Positions 33,411-45,075 of a stretch of DNA of 64,000 nucleotides are shown here, piece after piece. The translations under genes were made by a program, and so were the position numbers. The notes under the pieces were generated by a model that did no database searches, was not told the DNA's origin, and worked only from the letters and a program-made list of their open reading frames with translations. This DNA comes from Ophiura sarsii (Eukaryota > Echinodermata > Ophiuroidea > Amphilepidida > Ophiuridae): the NCBI GenBank assembly GCA_035610835.1, contig CM069452.1, positions 66,932,919 to 66,996,918 on the forward strand, in the 5' to 3' direction. Position 1 is the first letter of the stretch. Every line of letters begins with the position of its first letter.

Positions 33411-33650
33411 CAACACTTTTCACGCGGCAGGCAGCTGCAGACGACATATCAAAATTACACAAAATGTCAAAAAATTTAAATGTCATCCATATTTGGAATC
33501 ACCATGTGAAATGCATTGAAATAAGTAAAAACATGCCTGGTATTGGTTCAGTAATCCTTGAGATAGACTTTGGAAATTGCGAAAGGTTTCTGAAAAATCT
33601 GTTTTGTGTATCGGTAAAACAAATAGCCGCGTGCATGGAAAGTGTTTAAA
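33411..33650. mobile_element. piggyBac-like MITE (CACTTTCCACGCGGC family)
   Basis: Ends aacacttttcacgcggcag and agccgcgtgcatggaaagtgttta. The body (tttggaatcaccatgtgaaa, tgcattgaaataagta, ggttcagtaatccttgagat, gaaaaatctgttttgt) is shared with the copies at 42924, 57252, 62973 and others. Confidence 0.75.
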
Positions 33651-33654
33651 ACAT

Positions 33655-34345
33655 GATACCGGCACATCACGAAAAACAGCGTTTTGAGAAAATCGTGTTT
33701 GAAAATTTTCCAATTTTTAAAGGCTTGTTAGAGAGCATTTACATCAAATGTCACTGTCAAAGAACACTAATAGATATATACTTATGTTTGTTATGAGCAT
33801 GTTACAACAACAAATTGCAATTATAAATTAGGAGTAATTATGTCATAAAGTCATGTGCCGGTATATCAGACAGTCCTACAGCGATATGCCAGTGATATAC
33901 CGGTATGTAGTTACACGGTGGTCTATCCGGGCAGAAAATTGTGATGTGCCGGTATGTCAGAATACAAATGAGGTTTTCATGCCGGTATTATGTTAAAACC
34001 CTGGCATATGACACTAATTAGGTATCTCATTAATTAATTACCTTTTTGTCTCAATTTTTTTGGAGAATAAAGAGTTTCACTTGTAGATCATAAAATGCAA
34101 CTTAACTCATTTTGCCCAAAATGGCACATGTGCCGGTATGTCAGAACAGCGACGAATTTTACCATTTACAAAACAGACATCCGAAACCGTTCCCAATTTT
34201 CAGAGTCTATCTCAAGGATTACTGAACCAATATTAGGCATGTTTGTACATATTTCAATGCAATTCTCATGGTGATTCCAAATATGCTAATGAAATTGAAT
34301 AAGTTTTGATATTTTTTAAACATTTAGTGGAAGGTGTTAAATATT
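33655..34345. mobile_element. Inverted partner of the 33411 MITE, with GTGCCGGTATGTCAG repeats between
   Basis: 34146-34320 is an inverted, decayed copy of the piggyBac-like MITE body (caattttcagagtctatctc, aaggattactgaaccaatatt, ctcatggtgattccaaata). Between the two lie five or more variants of gtgccggtatgtcaga. The whole 33411-34345 may be one compound element. Confidence 0.5.
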
Positions 34346-35440
34346 TGTGAACGGTCTGCTTTTCATTGAATTTGTAGTATACAACTAGACTGGGTACCCG
34401 CGTCCCTCTATATGGCCGCTATCTTTAAGCACCCTCGCAGGGGCCGTGTGGAAAATCGGGAAGACAGGAGGATCCAGCCTAGTATACAACATCGGCCATT
34501 GGCATGAAACAGGAAGCTGATATTGCTTCCCATGACTCCGTTGATATCAAGAAAATTTAGCATTGAACTTGGACAATGCTTGTGACTCTGCTTTATGACC
34601 GTATACAGGAAACCAAAAGATGTCCTTAATGATGAGTATGCTTCGTGTACAGGGTTAGTAAAATGATGAATATACACGGTAATCTATACTAATTATTTGA
34701 AAATGAAAGTGCGTCTATTATGATTGATGAATATGTATTTGATATTACAGCACGCCCTCTATCATGTATGTTGCTATCGCGTTGTGAGTGGGTTGGATGC
34801 TCACAGCTTCTCAAAACACAGTAGATCATTTCTCGGTTATTAGGGCTTAATAAAAAATCTTCAATCATTGCATGATGTGTTTCAACGAGTAAACCACATA
34901 ATTGTTTTCAAATGGAAAATTTGAAACGTAGCACGCAAACACAAACTTTGTACACGATTACATTTCGGTGGTGGTGGAAGGGGGGGGGGGGGTATTCTAT
35001 TGTTAAGCCCAATGTTTGATAGTGTGTAAGGTAAGGCAGACACACGAAGGAGAAAAGGTCAGGATGACCATCATTTTTGACGGTTAGCATAATACAATTT
35101 TGCAACGAGTTTTACTATTTCCACACTTTCGTAGAACATAGAAATCCTAACTTAGCAATAATAATGCTAAACACTCTCTTAGGATTTACTTTCAGGACAC
35201 CCTGTATATTATATCGGACATTGAACTATGCTGTGATTGTTTGAAATCAACTTTGCGATTGTTTTGAAAACACTGAAGAGAACTCGTTCACGGCCGCCGT
35301 GGCGTCTGATGCGATAACCATCGTTGATATTAATATTGATAAAGTGAGTAAAGTAATTTTAAAGGCAAAACAAACAATTATAAAGATAAAGATGCGTAAT
35401 AGTTGTACTCTATTTGGTTGCCAAGGCAACTACTGATAGG
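34346..35440. other. Intergenic, nothing recognised
   Basis: Contains a G run (34980-34992) after a ggtggtggaa stretch. I recognise no gene or RNA. Confidence 0.4.
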
Positions 35441-35950
35441 CTATGGGTATAGAGTTAATTCACTTAAATTCATAGTGGTCACAAACAATCAGAAAACAAT
35501 AAAAGAGAATGAAATACGCGGACTGCATTGCGAATATTTAAGGACATGTAGGGCCCCTACAGTCATAAAAAAAAAGTAACTATACAGGTAATAAATGGGC
35601 TTTTAACTCTAAAAATATATATCCTACCTAAAAATATTAAATTATAAAGTTGTTGAGAAATTTATCTTCTTTAATATGGGATTATTGCACGCTAGGATCG
35701 ATGGAATATTGAAGAAGATAAATTTCTCAACAACTTTATAATTTAATATTTTTAGGTAGGACATATATTTTTAGAGTTAAAAGCTCATTCATTACCTGTG
35801 TACATTGTAGTTACTTTTTTTGAAGACTGTACACTCTCTTTGATATGATTCGTTATTCACGTGGCTCGGGTTCGACGATTTTGACTGCGGGTGCTATCAA
35901 ACTTGTATTATACAACATACTATTATTCGTTTTAAATAATTTGAAATGGA
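35440..35950. mobile_element. Decayed relative of the 2692-3185 fold-back, host to a nested palindrome
   Basis: Left part: agaaaacaataaaag, aatacgcggactgcattg. Right part: tgatatgattcgttattcac, cgggttcgacgattttgact, gcgggtgctatcaaactt. Both resemble the arms of 2692-3185. The middle is occupied by 35558-35831. Confidence 0.55.
35558..35831. mobile_element. Nested near-perfect palindromic MITE (TACAGTC ends), arms about 110 bp
   Basis: Left: tacagtcataaaaaaaaagt, aactat.caggtaat, ttttaactctaaaaatatat, taaattataaagttgttgag, aaatttatcttctt. The inverse copy follows after a loop of about 40 bp. The arms are almost identical, so the insertion is young. Ends related to 16003-16516. Confidence 0.85.
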
Positions 35951-38175
35951 GTAAAAGTGAAAGAATGAAATGTTGATATAATTTATGCTCACAATAGTAT
36001 GTTCCCTTCCCGGATTCCCTTTACGGGGTCGTGCCGTTATTCACTATCGACATGGGCGTGTGTGCATTGATTTGTCTATAATTCCTCTCGAAGAAACCCA
36101 TTTATTGATGTATATGTCGTGATTGAAATCAATACAAAGCAAAAGAACGATTATATCACTATTACTAACTTGGCGACTTTGTGTCAATAATTCATTTAAA
36201 TGGTTCTATTTTTCGATCATGTGCCCTTTCCGTAAAATAGTAATCATAATAATCTAAAAATAGTTCCCCAGGGAGTGATTTGCACGGATTCTTTTCACGC
36301 CCAGTTTGATATATCAAACTTGTGGAGTTCTTATAGCTTTTTCACTGTCGAGATCTTTTGAAGTATGAAAAACGATGCGTATAATGCGCACTTGTTTTCG
36401 ATAAAAACTGGATTATGTACATATTATGGAATGCTTACGATGATGATGTTATAAGCTAGTCATCTTACTTGAGTTAAAACGACGTCTCATACTCATTTCT
36501 AATGGCCGACTTATTTTTACAACAATTTGACTACCACCTTTTATTTTTATGAGAATGCGCGTGAAACCAAACATGTTTAGCGGGATGTTTTGGTATATAT
36601 AGGGGATTTTATTTAGGCTGTAAGGCCTGTTTTTTTTAAACTTTTATTGTTTATTACTATCATAACTTTCACATTTCACATAGTTTCATCATTTTTTCAT
36701 TGCATTATCGTTGCATGTATAACACATTTTCATATGCTTTTCAGCATGTTTACACATAATTTTCACATTTCACATAGTTTAATCATGTTTACATTTCATA
36801 TCAAATACTAATGTAGTACATTGTATAACACATTCACCATGTTCACCCCTATGATTTTCATCATGTTTACATCATTGCATATCATTACATAACATTATAG
36901 CACATTTTCATAAGGCCTTAGGCCTGTTGGTTTAACTGAATCTATGACTGCATGATGTTGTTTGCATGAAGACCTATATCAAGCCATAATGTGGATCTAA
37001 TTTATTAAGTATTACTGGTCAGTGAGGTGTATGAGATTGTGTGCAAAGCTAGATGTATAAAATATATACAATATCCTCCTGACCATGGAGGGAAGGTGTG
37101 CCGACCTTTGACCTAATAAAACTAATAGAAGCTTAACTTGTAGATAGGCCTATGGCAAAATATTCCTTTTATGGCATGTCGTATCCCTCCGAACAATTTG
37201 AGACAATTCTGATACAAATCGGAGCATTTTGAGTATTTGACCCCTGTACAAAGAATTTTAGGAAAATATTGACCTTTGACCTTTTTGCCCCTATATCTCA
37301 GCATCGGGTGCAAATACAATCATTTTTTGCTCCTTATGATCTCAGGAACAGTTTGATATACATTACACCATTATCTGAGCATTTTTGCAATTTGACCCCT
37401 GTAGTACTTTGAAGGGAGTCTATAGAGCCTAATCTCAGCTGAGGGGGTCGTTCTGACGACAAACAAATTAATGTCTAAATGACCTAAGTAAATTAAGGGA
37501 GTGAAACCTTCCGTACTGTATGGGTTGATCATGTGTGATAGGCTCTGGACCTTGAGTTAGTTGGTCCCGTCACTCAGCCTATGGACACTGGATTGGGAGC
37601 AGTCAGAGATAGGGGTAAACAGATTATCTAAATCTAGATTTAGTGCAAATGTCAAGACGTACACCTTTGCCGAAAATGTCTTGCTAAAGTTAACCCTACG
37701 AAAAAACCTAATCATAGGCACAACGAATCATCTAATGCTGAGGCTTGCCGGAGTAATCAATAACAGAAATGAATATAATATTATAAACTTACGAGTGTAT
37801 TGCAATCGTCGTAAACTTGTCTGCTGTGTCACGATATTACATTACTTCCATGAAAAGAGCATTTCAGCAGAGAAAATAGCTGTCTCAGCGTTTAGCATTC
37901 CAGGCGAAGTTAATAGCCTGTATCCACCATATCCGCGATTTGCCACACCTTTATCAATCATTCTCAGAATAAAGATAACAGTGCAACATCCAAATCAAAT
38001 GTCAGTGCCACTAGAAGATCGTGAAAACTTTTACGAAACTTGAGCTATCAACAAGATCAATACTATAGCCTGCTCATACACAAACAAACCGAGTTCAAAG
38101 TTCCAGTAGTCTCGTACCCAGGGTCTCATGATTGCTGTCGCACTCATTCCCAAAGGAGATATCTAGTGCAGTCCA
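35951..38175. other. Intergenic, no gene recognised
   Basis: 36650-36910 is low complexity with repeats of cacattttca and catgtttaca. A 160-codon ORF at 37561-38043 has no recognisable motif and could be chance. Confidence 0.4.
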
Positions 38176-38180
38176 TCATG

Positions 38181-38440
38181 CTTAGCACTTTCCACGCGGC
38201 AGACGACACTCGCGTCTGCAGACGACACTCGCGTCTGCAGACGACACTCCAAAATTTCACGAAATGTTTTAAAAATGTCAACATTATTGAATTTCAGACG
38301 ACACTCCAAAATTTCACAAAATGTTTTAAAAATGTCAACATTATTGAATTACATTACCATACTTATAATCACCATGTGAAATGCCCGGGGTGAAATGCAT
38401 TGTCATAAGTACAAGCATGTCTAGTATTGGTTCAGGATCA
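38181..38440. mobile_element. piggyBac-like MITE copy with internal tandem duplications
   Basis: Left end agcactttccacgcggcaga. cgtctgcagacgacactc is repeated three times, then a unit of about 66 bp (cagacgacactccaaaattt.. acattattgaatt) is duplicated. The body tcaccatgtgaaatgc..tctagtattggttcagga follows. The right TIR is lost. Confidence 0.7.
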
Positions 38441-38810
38441 CTACTTCTGTCAGCAGAGCCAACTACGCGGGCCTTTTCCCCAAAACAAACAGTGCCAAAC
38501 ATGCGTCGAAGTAAGAAATGTAAGGCCAAATAGGTTCGCTGTAACGTGCTACATGTATTTTAGTCATATCATATAGACCTTTTCCAACCGGTCATGGCAG
38601 TTCAGTTCAATGAGTTCAGTTCAATCAAGTATGGCAATATAATATATAAAAGTGAACTTTTATCAATATATTATTGAGTTCTCGTTGTATAACATGACCA
38701 ATATATCAGACATGTCAATCAAGTTGGTATCATTGTCACCTTTGGTATAATAGGCTTTTGTAGGTATAAAACCGTTTACTTCAATATGATATCATGCTAT
38801 CTGGTTGCTC

Positions 38811-39175
38811 TACACTGTTAAAACGCTGTTTTAAAATTTGTTGTTTAAAACAATTTACCCGACATTGTTTAAATTTTAATCAACAATGGTTAAACTTTTT
38901 TTGATTTTCATAAATTTAACCAATAATTGTTTAAAATTTAACCGACATTGTGCAAATATATTTTAAACAACTGTTGTGCGAATCACCGGTTAACCAACAG
39001 TTGTTCAAAAGAACATGTTTTAAACAACTTGTTTAGAAATTACTCAACTAGGCCTATTGGTTAAATTTATGAAAATCAAAGTTTATTTATTTTAACCAAT
39101 GTTGTTTAAAATTTAAACAATGTAGGCTGAATTGTTATAAACAACAATTTTTTAAACAGTGTTTTAACAGTGTAA
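38811..39175. mobile_element. Fold-back MITE with TACACTGTTAAAAC ends
   Basis: Left tacactgttaaaacgctgtt, then ttgttgtttaaaac. Right is the inverse to gttttaacagtgta. The body is made of tttaaacaatgtt / aacattgtttaaa words in both orientations. TA-flanked. Its end motif is shared with 49188-50519. Confidence 0.8.
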
Positions 39176-39737
39176 CTTTACATGTAGTGTGTTCCAAAGG
39201 TGAGGACGCGTAATTGTTAAAAATAATTGCTTTGCACTAAGTCAAAATATGTGTGACACCAAACATGATAGGCCTACTTCAAAATACGTAATCTACTTAT
39301 TTATGATGATTGCCGCTGCCCTTTGGGCGGTGGGCATCAAACTGCCAGTTACTATGTATAAATAATTATTAAAGGTGTATGTTCCGATACCCTTTTCTTT
39401 GGCTATGATATCTTTTTTCACATCATGATATTTTGATGTAAGATGGAGGTCCCATATTCTTCTCATTATGTTTGTAAAATTTTAGGGGCCCGGATTGTTC
39501 CATTTAGAAATTATAGGCTAAAATGTGGTGAATTACAGCCAAAGGTGGTTAACCACCAGCCAGTTTGTGTACTACTCAATGGGAAAAATTCTTCTGACAC
39601 TGTGCTTCTAAAATTAAAACCATTAGAGTTATGCAACTCAAACTTTGGAATGTGGCAATTTTAAGGATGACCTTTCATGTAAATGATAGAAAACATCAAT
39701 TTGAAAATCGGGCCAGCATTCAAAACATCTACCTTTA
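39176..39737. other. Intergenic, nothing recognised
   Basis: A 73-codon ORF (39443-39664) has no motif. Nothing else seen. Confidence 0.4.
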
Positions 39738-41640
39738 AATTATGAGATAGGCTTTTACGACGGGTATTCATAATATAAGTTAAAAGTTTAACGGGTTCGC
39801 CGTCGGACGAGTTTTAATCTGTCAAGCTTTCGTCAGGATTAGCTCTGACTTCTTCAGGACCAAATTATTATAATATTAAACAAAACATAGAGATTGCTGA
39901 TTGCCACTTCTCTTGTTATCATAATTTGGGCTGCCCCTTGCCCGATAATTTGAAAGTAGGTGCCCTTTCCTACTTGTGAAAGAATTGGTGGCTCTGAAAA
40001 GAGCCGTTCAGATGGATTGCCGCTTCCACTGAACACGTAGGTTGCCACTGGCCTACTATATATAAATGTGGTTCTAATAGAACCTCGAAAGGACTGCCCA
40101 TTGACCAATGGAAATAACGTAGAGACTGCCCCTTGTCTACTACAGACTACAAAAGTCTAATGCACAGTAGTGCGGTCACTGATCTGTTAAGATCATTTGA
40201 CACTGTAACGAACTCGAGCAGGGTATATAATGGTTCATTGCGGAGCTGGCTGAAAAAAAGAAGACTGTTATCGATTGGCGGGATTGATTGATACTGTAGG
40301 AAATAGAGAGCGCCACATGCGGCTGATATCTTTGCCGTCATTTCTATTGATTGTAGATGATTCATTGATTCTGATCTCTAGAGCTTCACGAACAAGCCGC
40401 ATACTAAGATTGGAAACCTGTGCAATGCTTTTGGATTGGTTCCAGAGTGGTTCATGACCTTCTTCACACGCATGTTCAGCTAGTGCCGAGCTATCTTTCT
40501 TGCCTTGTAATGTAGCTCGTTTGTGTTCAGACAACCTGACCTTAAAGGCCTTTTAGTTTGACCAATATATTGTTCACCACAACTACATGGTATGCTATAC
40601 ACGTAAGGTGAACAACCCTTGGGCATAGGATCTTTAGGTTTGCTGACAATATCTCTGAGTTTGGTCGATTTGGTGAAGTAAGTTTTAACACCGGCACGAT
40701 TTAAGAATCGGCAATTTTGTCTGAGATACCTTTGACAAATGGCATGAACGTGATACCTTTGTAGTCATCTTCCACTATCTTTTCCTGGCTTACATTTGCA
40801 CTTTGTCTTCTAATAGCTTTGTGTACGAGTTTCGAGGGATAGCCATTCTTATTCAATGCTTTTTCAATGTGTTTTAACTCATTATTGCGGTGTTCATTGT
40901 CGCATAGATTCAGAGCTCTGTATACCAACGTGTTGGCGACGCTATTTTTTGCCGATAGGTGATGATTGGATGTATATAAAATGGAGATACTGATCAGTGT
41001 GTGTGGGTTTTCTGTAGATCGAGAAGCTCAAACCAGATTCAATTCGCTGTACTTTGACATCTAGAAAAGGAATGTACCCATTTTCTCCCAATTCCATGGT
41101 AAATTGTATGCACGGCTGCTGTGCGTTTAGGTGATCTAGGAATTTGACCAATTCATCTTGTCCATGTCTCCAAACTACAAACGTGTCATCCACATATCTG
41201 AACCAGTCCACCGGTTTCAAAGGATACGAGTCCAGTGCCTTTGTTTCAAAATGCTCCATAAATATGTTGGCTGTTATGGGTGACAGAGGAGATCCCATAG
41301 CTTGACCTTCTTTTTGTTCATAGAATTTGCCTTGCCATTTGAAGTAGGTGGAAGTAAGGCAGAGTTTCATAAGCTCAACAATCTCTTCGCATGACAACTG
41401 AGTTCGAGATTCAAGAGTGCCGTCGTTCTGTAGGAGATCACTAATAATGCGACAAGCTTCGTCAATAGGTACATTCGTAAATAGAGATTTGACATCAAAG
41501 CTTACTAGTATATCTTCAGGACGTATTGATATCTGTTTGGCTCTTTCTACAAAGTGTTTAGAGTTTTTGATATATGATGTTCCCTTACCCGTAAGGGGTT
41601 CTAATATTATTTGCAAGGTGCTTTGCTAAGTTGTAGCACG
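39738..41640 (-). pseudogene. Penelope-like retroelement remnant: reverse transcriptase plus GIY-YIG endonuclease
   Basis: Reading on minus from 41616: FDVKSLFTNVP, YEQKEGQAMGSPLSPITANI, the catalytic RYVDDTFVVW, GYIPFLDVKV, YRKPTHTDQYLH, all signature blocks of Penelope-like RTs. A frameshift near 40940 leads into 40928-40701 (RALNLCDNE, GYPSK). After more breaks come PYVYSIPCSCGEQYIGQTKR, the core of the GIY-YIG endonuclease (about 40610-40555), and 40534-40268 (LSEHKRATLQGK, AEHACEEGHEPLW, VREALEIRIN). Distal to it is the typical 3' motif tgaagaagtcagagctaatc-ctgacgaaagcttgaca (about 39860-39815). The RT lacks its N-terminal part; a hAT-type MITE lies 50 bp beyond. Inactive. Confidence 0.9.
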
Positions 41641-41681
41641 GTGAGCTAATACTAATAGATCTACCTTTAATGTTTAACATG

Positions 41682-42067
41682 CTTGTTTGCAGTGGCGTAG
41701 CTCAGGAGGGGGGGGGGGGGGGGGGGGGGGGATTTGGGCACCCGCCCCCCCCCCCACCCCCTAAAAAAAAAGGGGTGAGAAAAAAAGTAAATAGGAAAAA
41801 AAAAATAGAAAAAGACCGAGGTTATTAGCCAAAAAGAAGGCCAAATTGTACATATAGTACATTTACTGTGCGATTTTTTTTGACTGTGCGATTTTTTTTT
41901 GGACTGTGCGACATTTTTTGACCTTAACACGCCCCCCCCCCCCCAACTTCCGTGAAATTCACGAGGTAAGTGACTTGAAAAAAAAATTGGGGCAACCATT
42001 TACGAAAATTTTAGAAATCTTGCCCACCCCCCCTGAAAAAAATCCTAGCTACGCCACTGCTTGTTTG
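41682..42067. mobile_element. hAT-type MITE with 8-bp target duplication
   Basis: The element is 41690-42059, ends cagtggcgtagctcagga and cctagctacgccactg. A perfect 8-bp direct repeat, cttgtttg, flanks it (41682-41689 and 42060-42067). Interior: long G and C runs and A- or T-rich blocks. TSD length and CAG..CTG ends fit hAT. Confidence 0.88.
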
Positions 42068-42920
42068 TCAACATATTGCGCTCTCCTTGGGAATAGCACT
42101 TTTGATACGGGCAGTGCATCATTTGATAGTTATTATATATACTATCATTTATTTATTTATATATTCATTTATTTGGACATTGACTTTTGGAACAGTGGCA
42201 TCAGTCTTCTCGACTGATGCGTCCATTACACAATATTTCCAAATATATAAGAAATAAAGGTAGAATAATACAATTATTTACATGATTACTTACCAGGCTA
42301 ATGCACGTTTTAAATACGATGAAGTTTTCAATAAACCAAGTTGTACGCTCAAGGTTATGATTTCAGCTCTGGAGACACTTTGTTTACAGTGGAAATATTG
42401 GCCATGTTCACTTGTACACGATCCATGTATCAGTCTTGCTGTTAAACAGGCACTACATGAAATACCCTATCCAAAAACAAACAATCCTCATACAATTTAT
42501 ACCAGAGGAATTAGATGATAGGGTAATTATAAACTTAGCCAGATAAACCACCAGACATGGGGCAGACAAGTTGCAGGACAGAGATATGTCTGGCCATGAA
42601 AGTAACAGACTATCCTCTACACACTTAAAAATAGGTAGTTAGGGTTGTCAGGGTTCAACTATGCTATGCACCAACTGAAAAAGGGTTAAATATGACACTT
42701 TTCCAGTTAAGTGTGTATTTATTATGGTTTGTAAGTTATACCAGCCTGTTTTTATGGAGGTACCAGTCTCTTGATATTAAAATTATAACAGCTCGGTGAG
42801 CCCTCATTAATCAAGTTTGACACAGTGGGTACAAGTAAAATGTTCCATTCGTGCCCTCACGGGCACTCATGGAACAACTTATACTTGTATCGGTGTATAT
42901 CTTACGTGGTGTCGCAATTC
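42068..42920. other. Intergenic, nothing recognised
   Basis: One small perfect inverted repeat (tgttccat.cgtgccc / gggca.tcatggaaca, 42841-42877). No gene seen. Confidence 0.4.
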
Positions 42921-42923
42921 TAG

Positions 42924-43165
42924 TTAACACTTTCCACGCGGCTATAGTATAGTTTACCATATACAAAACATATTTTCAGAAACCTTTCCCAACTTTCAAA
43001 ATCGATCTCAAGAATTACTGAACCAAACTACTAGGCATGTTTGTACTTATTGAAAAGTATTTCGGATGATTGTGATAAAATTCAATAAATTTGCCATTTC
43101 TGAAACATTTTGTGAAATTTTGGAACTGTCGTCTGCAGACGACTGCCGCGTGGAAAATATAAGAT
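42924..43165. mobile_element. piggyBac-like MITE (CACTTTCCACGCGGC family), inverted orientation
   Basis: Starts ttaacactttccacgcggct. The body is inverted relative to 57252 (ccaactttcaaaatcgatct, caagaattactgaacca, gaaattttgga) and ends cgtctgcagacgactgccgcgtgga. The right TIR is degraded after gtgga. Confidence 0.75.
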
Positions 43166-43756
43166 TTGGTAAAATAGTCGGACATGTCGGAACGCACGGG
43201 ATTCTGTTTTATCCAATACATTTATCTGAGAACGTGACCAATCTTATCCCAGCTTTGTTTCACGGACAACGAAATATTTAATAGAAAGATATTTATAACA
43301 CCAAAACATCTCATCTCATATTTTGATATATAAATAGATTACTTAGGCCTATGTCCTTATTTGAACCGTGTTCAAGAGACCCCACAGAAACCATACTCAA
43401 TCCACTACCTACCAAAATGTTAAGTCTTAGTGCGGATGAGGGATCATCATGCATCATCATATAACAGGGACGTGATTTTCTATTTTTTTTAAAATCCAGG
43501 TGTAACCATGGTAACAGGAGACATAGTCCCTGGGGCATAGTCCGATCTGCACAGTACAGGGTGAGTAAAAAAAACCCTGCAATAGTGGAAAGAAGTTTTC
43601 AAAAACAAGTTAAAGATTTAAACGTTGCAATAATGATATATTTGTTCCTAACTTGATGTGAACAAAATTGAATGAAGTCAATCGTATTTATCGTTTGACC
43701 ATGCCACATGCCACATCGAGCCACATTGCGCCCGGATAATAATGCATGTTAATAAT

Positions 43757-44785
43757 AGCTGCGTTCAGACAGGCTTACATTGGGTCGGAGTAACGATTGG
43801 TCATGTTAAAGGTCGGAGTAGTGACCGTGTGGACGGCACTCGTGTTAACTAATCCGACCTTATTCCGACCCGATTTAATCCTGAGATTTCCCAGGAGTTA
43901 ATAACGGTTTAACACGACCTGCAAGGGGTCGGAGTAGCACGCCCGTGTGTGTGCACGTGCACTTAAAGGGGCATTAAGAGATGTGGTGGAGGCAGCGCCC
44001 TCAATTACAAAAATATATGATAAAAACTGGGATTTGTATATTTTTTACAATTGTATTACATGTATGAACTTATAAGGATTAAGAAAAAATAGCCCTCTTT
44101 GTACAACAAAACGTCGATTCAAAAATGCTGGTAGAGCCGCAACCAGCATTTCCAGGTTAAGGTGGTATTCCAACAGACATGTATTTAAAACATTGTTTTA
44201 ATCAGGTTTTGCTGAGTGTTTTTTTTAGTAGAAACAACAATAATGGCAATTTTTAATGTTCATCTTGAATTCTGAAGTAAATTAATTAAAATTTAAAAAA
44301 ATTCAACATGACATTGTGTCCCTTTAACACCATCTCTGGCGTAAACCTTCGCCAATGATGTGACGATGCAAACGCATCCGATGTTGCTCATCCCTATCAT
44401 ATCGCTTGCCTTGAAAAAATACCTCTGTTGTCATCAGTATAGGTATTTAATCTTGTAAACCACAATATTCGTAAAGAGGCGAAAAATTAGTAACAACAAC
44501 AGAAATTTCGATCTTGAATTCATGTTTACAAGCAAGAAGTAAGGCTGAATAATCAGAACTCGCGTGGTTTTCATCGGTCAAAGTGCGGGGTGTGTGTACT
44601 TCCGATATTAACTCTTAGGCCCCCTGCGATGGTCGTGTTAACTTTGTTGAAAAACTTTCGGAGTAACGTCGTGTTTAGTACCGTGTGGACAACTGTCCGG
44701 ACCGGAGTAGAGGAAATATTTGTGGAATTTTTATTGCTGCAGGGTCTAAATTTACTCCGATAACTAAACACCCGTCTGAACGTAC
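43757..44785. mobile_element. TIR element with GCGTTCAGAC ends and GGGTCGGAGTAAC repeats, hosting a nested repeat
   Basis: Ends gctgcgttcagacaggctta and aacacccgtctgaacgtac. Repeated ggtcggagta(ac) and gtgtta words occur near both ends. The middle includes the interspersed repeat 43973-44165, probably a nested insertion. Confidence 0.55.
43973..44165. repeat. Interspersed repeat (GCGCCCTCAA..GGATTAAGAAAAA), copy 2
   Basis: Direct copy of 18521-18700, sharing about 150 aligned bases with small gaps. Confidence 0.6.
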
Positions 44786-45075
44786 CATAACCCTAACCCC
44801 CGAGGCACCTTTTCCAAAGATTTTTTTTCGCGGCCAAATAGAGGGGGAAATGTGCTCCCACTCCCCCGGGGCTCGAACCCCGGGCCTCTGGGTTCAGAGG
44901 CAGACGATCCACCGCTATGCCACCGGGGGGGGGGGGGGGAACCATACATGGTGGAGTATTCCGCCCTAGGCTACCGGTACCCTGGGGCCATTATTTCATC
45001 GAAAAACTGCCGAGCCGGGCAGGCCCGTAAGCAGGATTTTTTTAGGAGGGGGGGGGGGGGGGGGGGGGGGGGCGG
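44785..45075 (-). repeat. tRNA-related repeat (SINE-like), copy 1, with poly-G tracts
   Basis: Minus strand from 44935: ccggtggcatagcggtggat (box A-like), cctctgaacccagagg hairpin, ggggttcgagccccggg (box B and T-arm). This tRNA-like head has an 8-nt or 6-nt anticodon loop, so it is not a working tRNA. Outer parts (ccgaggcaccttttccaaag; ccctggggccattatttcat-cgaaaaactgccga.ccggg) recur at 47107-47300. G runs at 44924-44939 and 45048-45072. Confidence 0.6.

Noticed and set aside
37561..38043. 160-codon ORF on plus, the longest without a family match
   Set aside because: No recognisable domain, no splice context, and AT-rich sequence where such an ORF can occur by chance; no conserved partner in the window.
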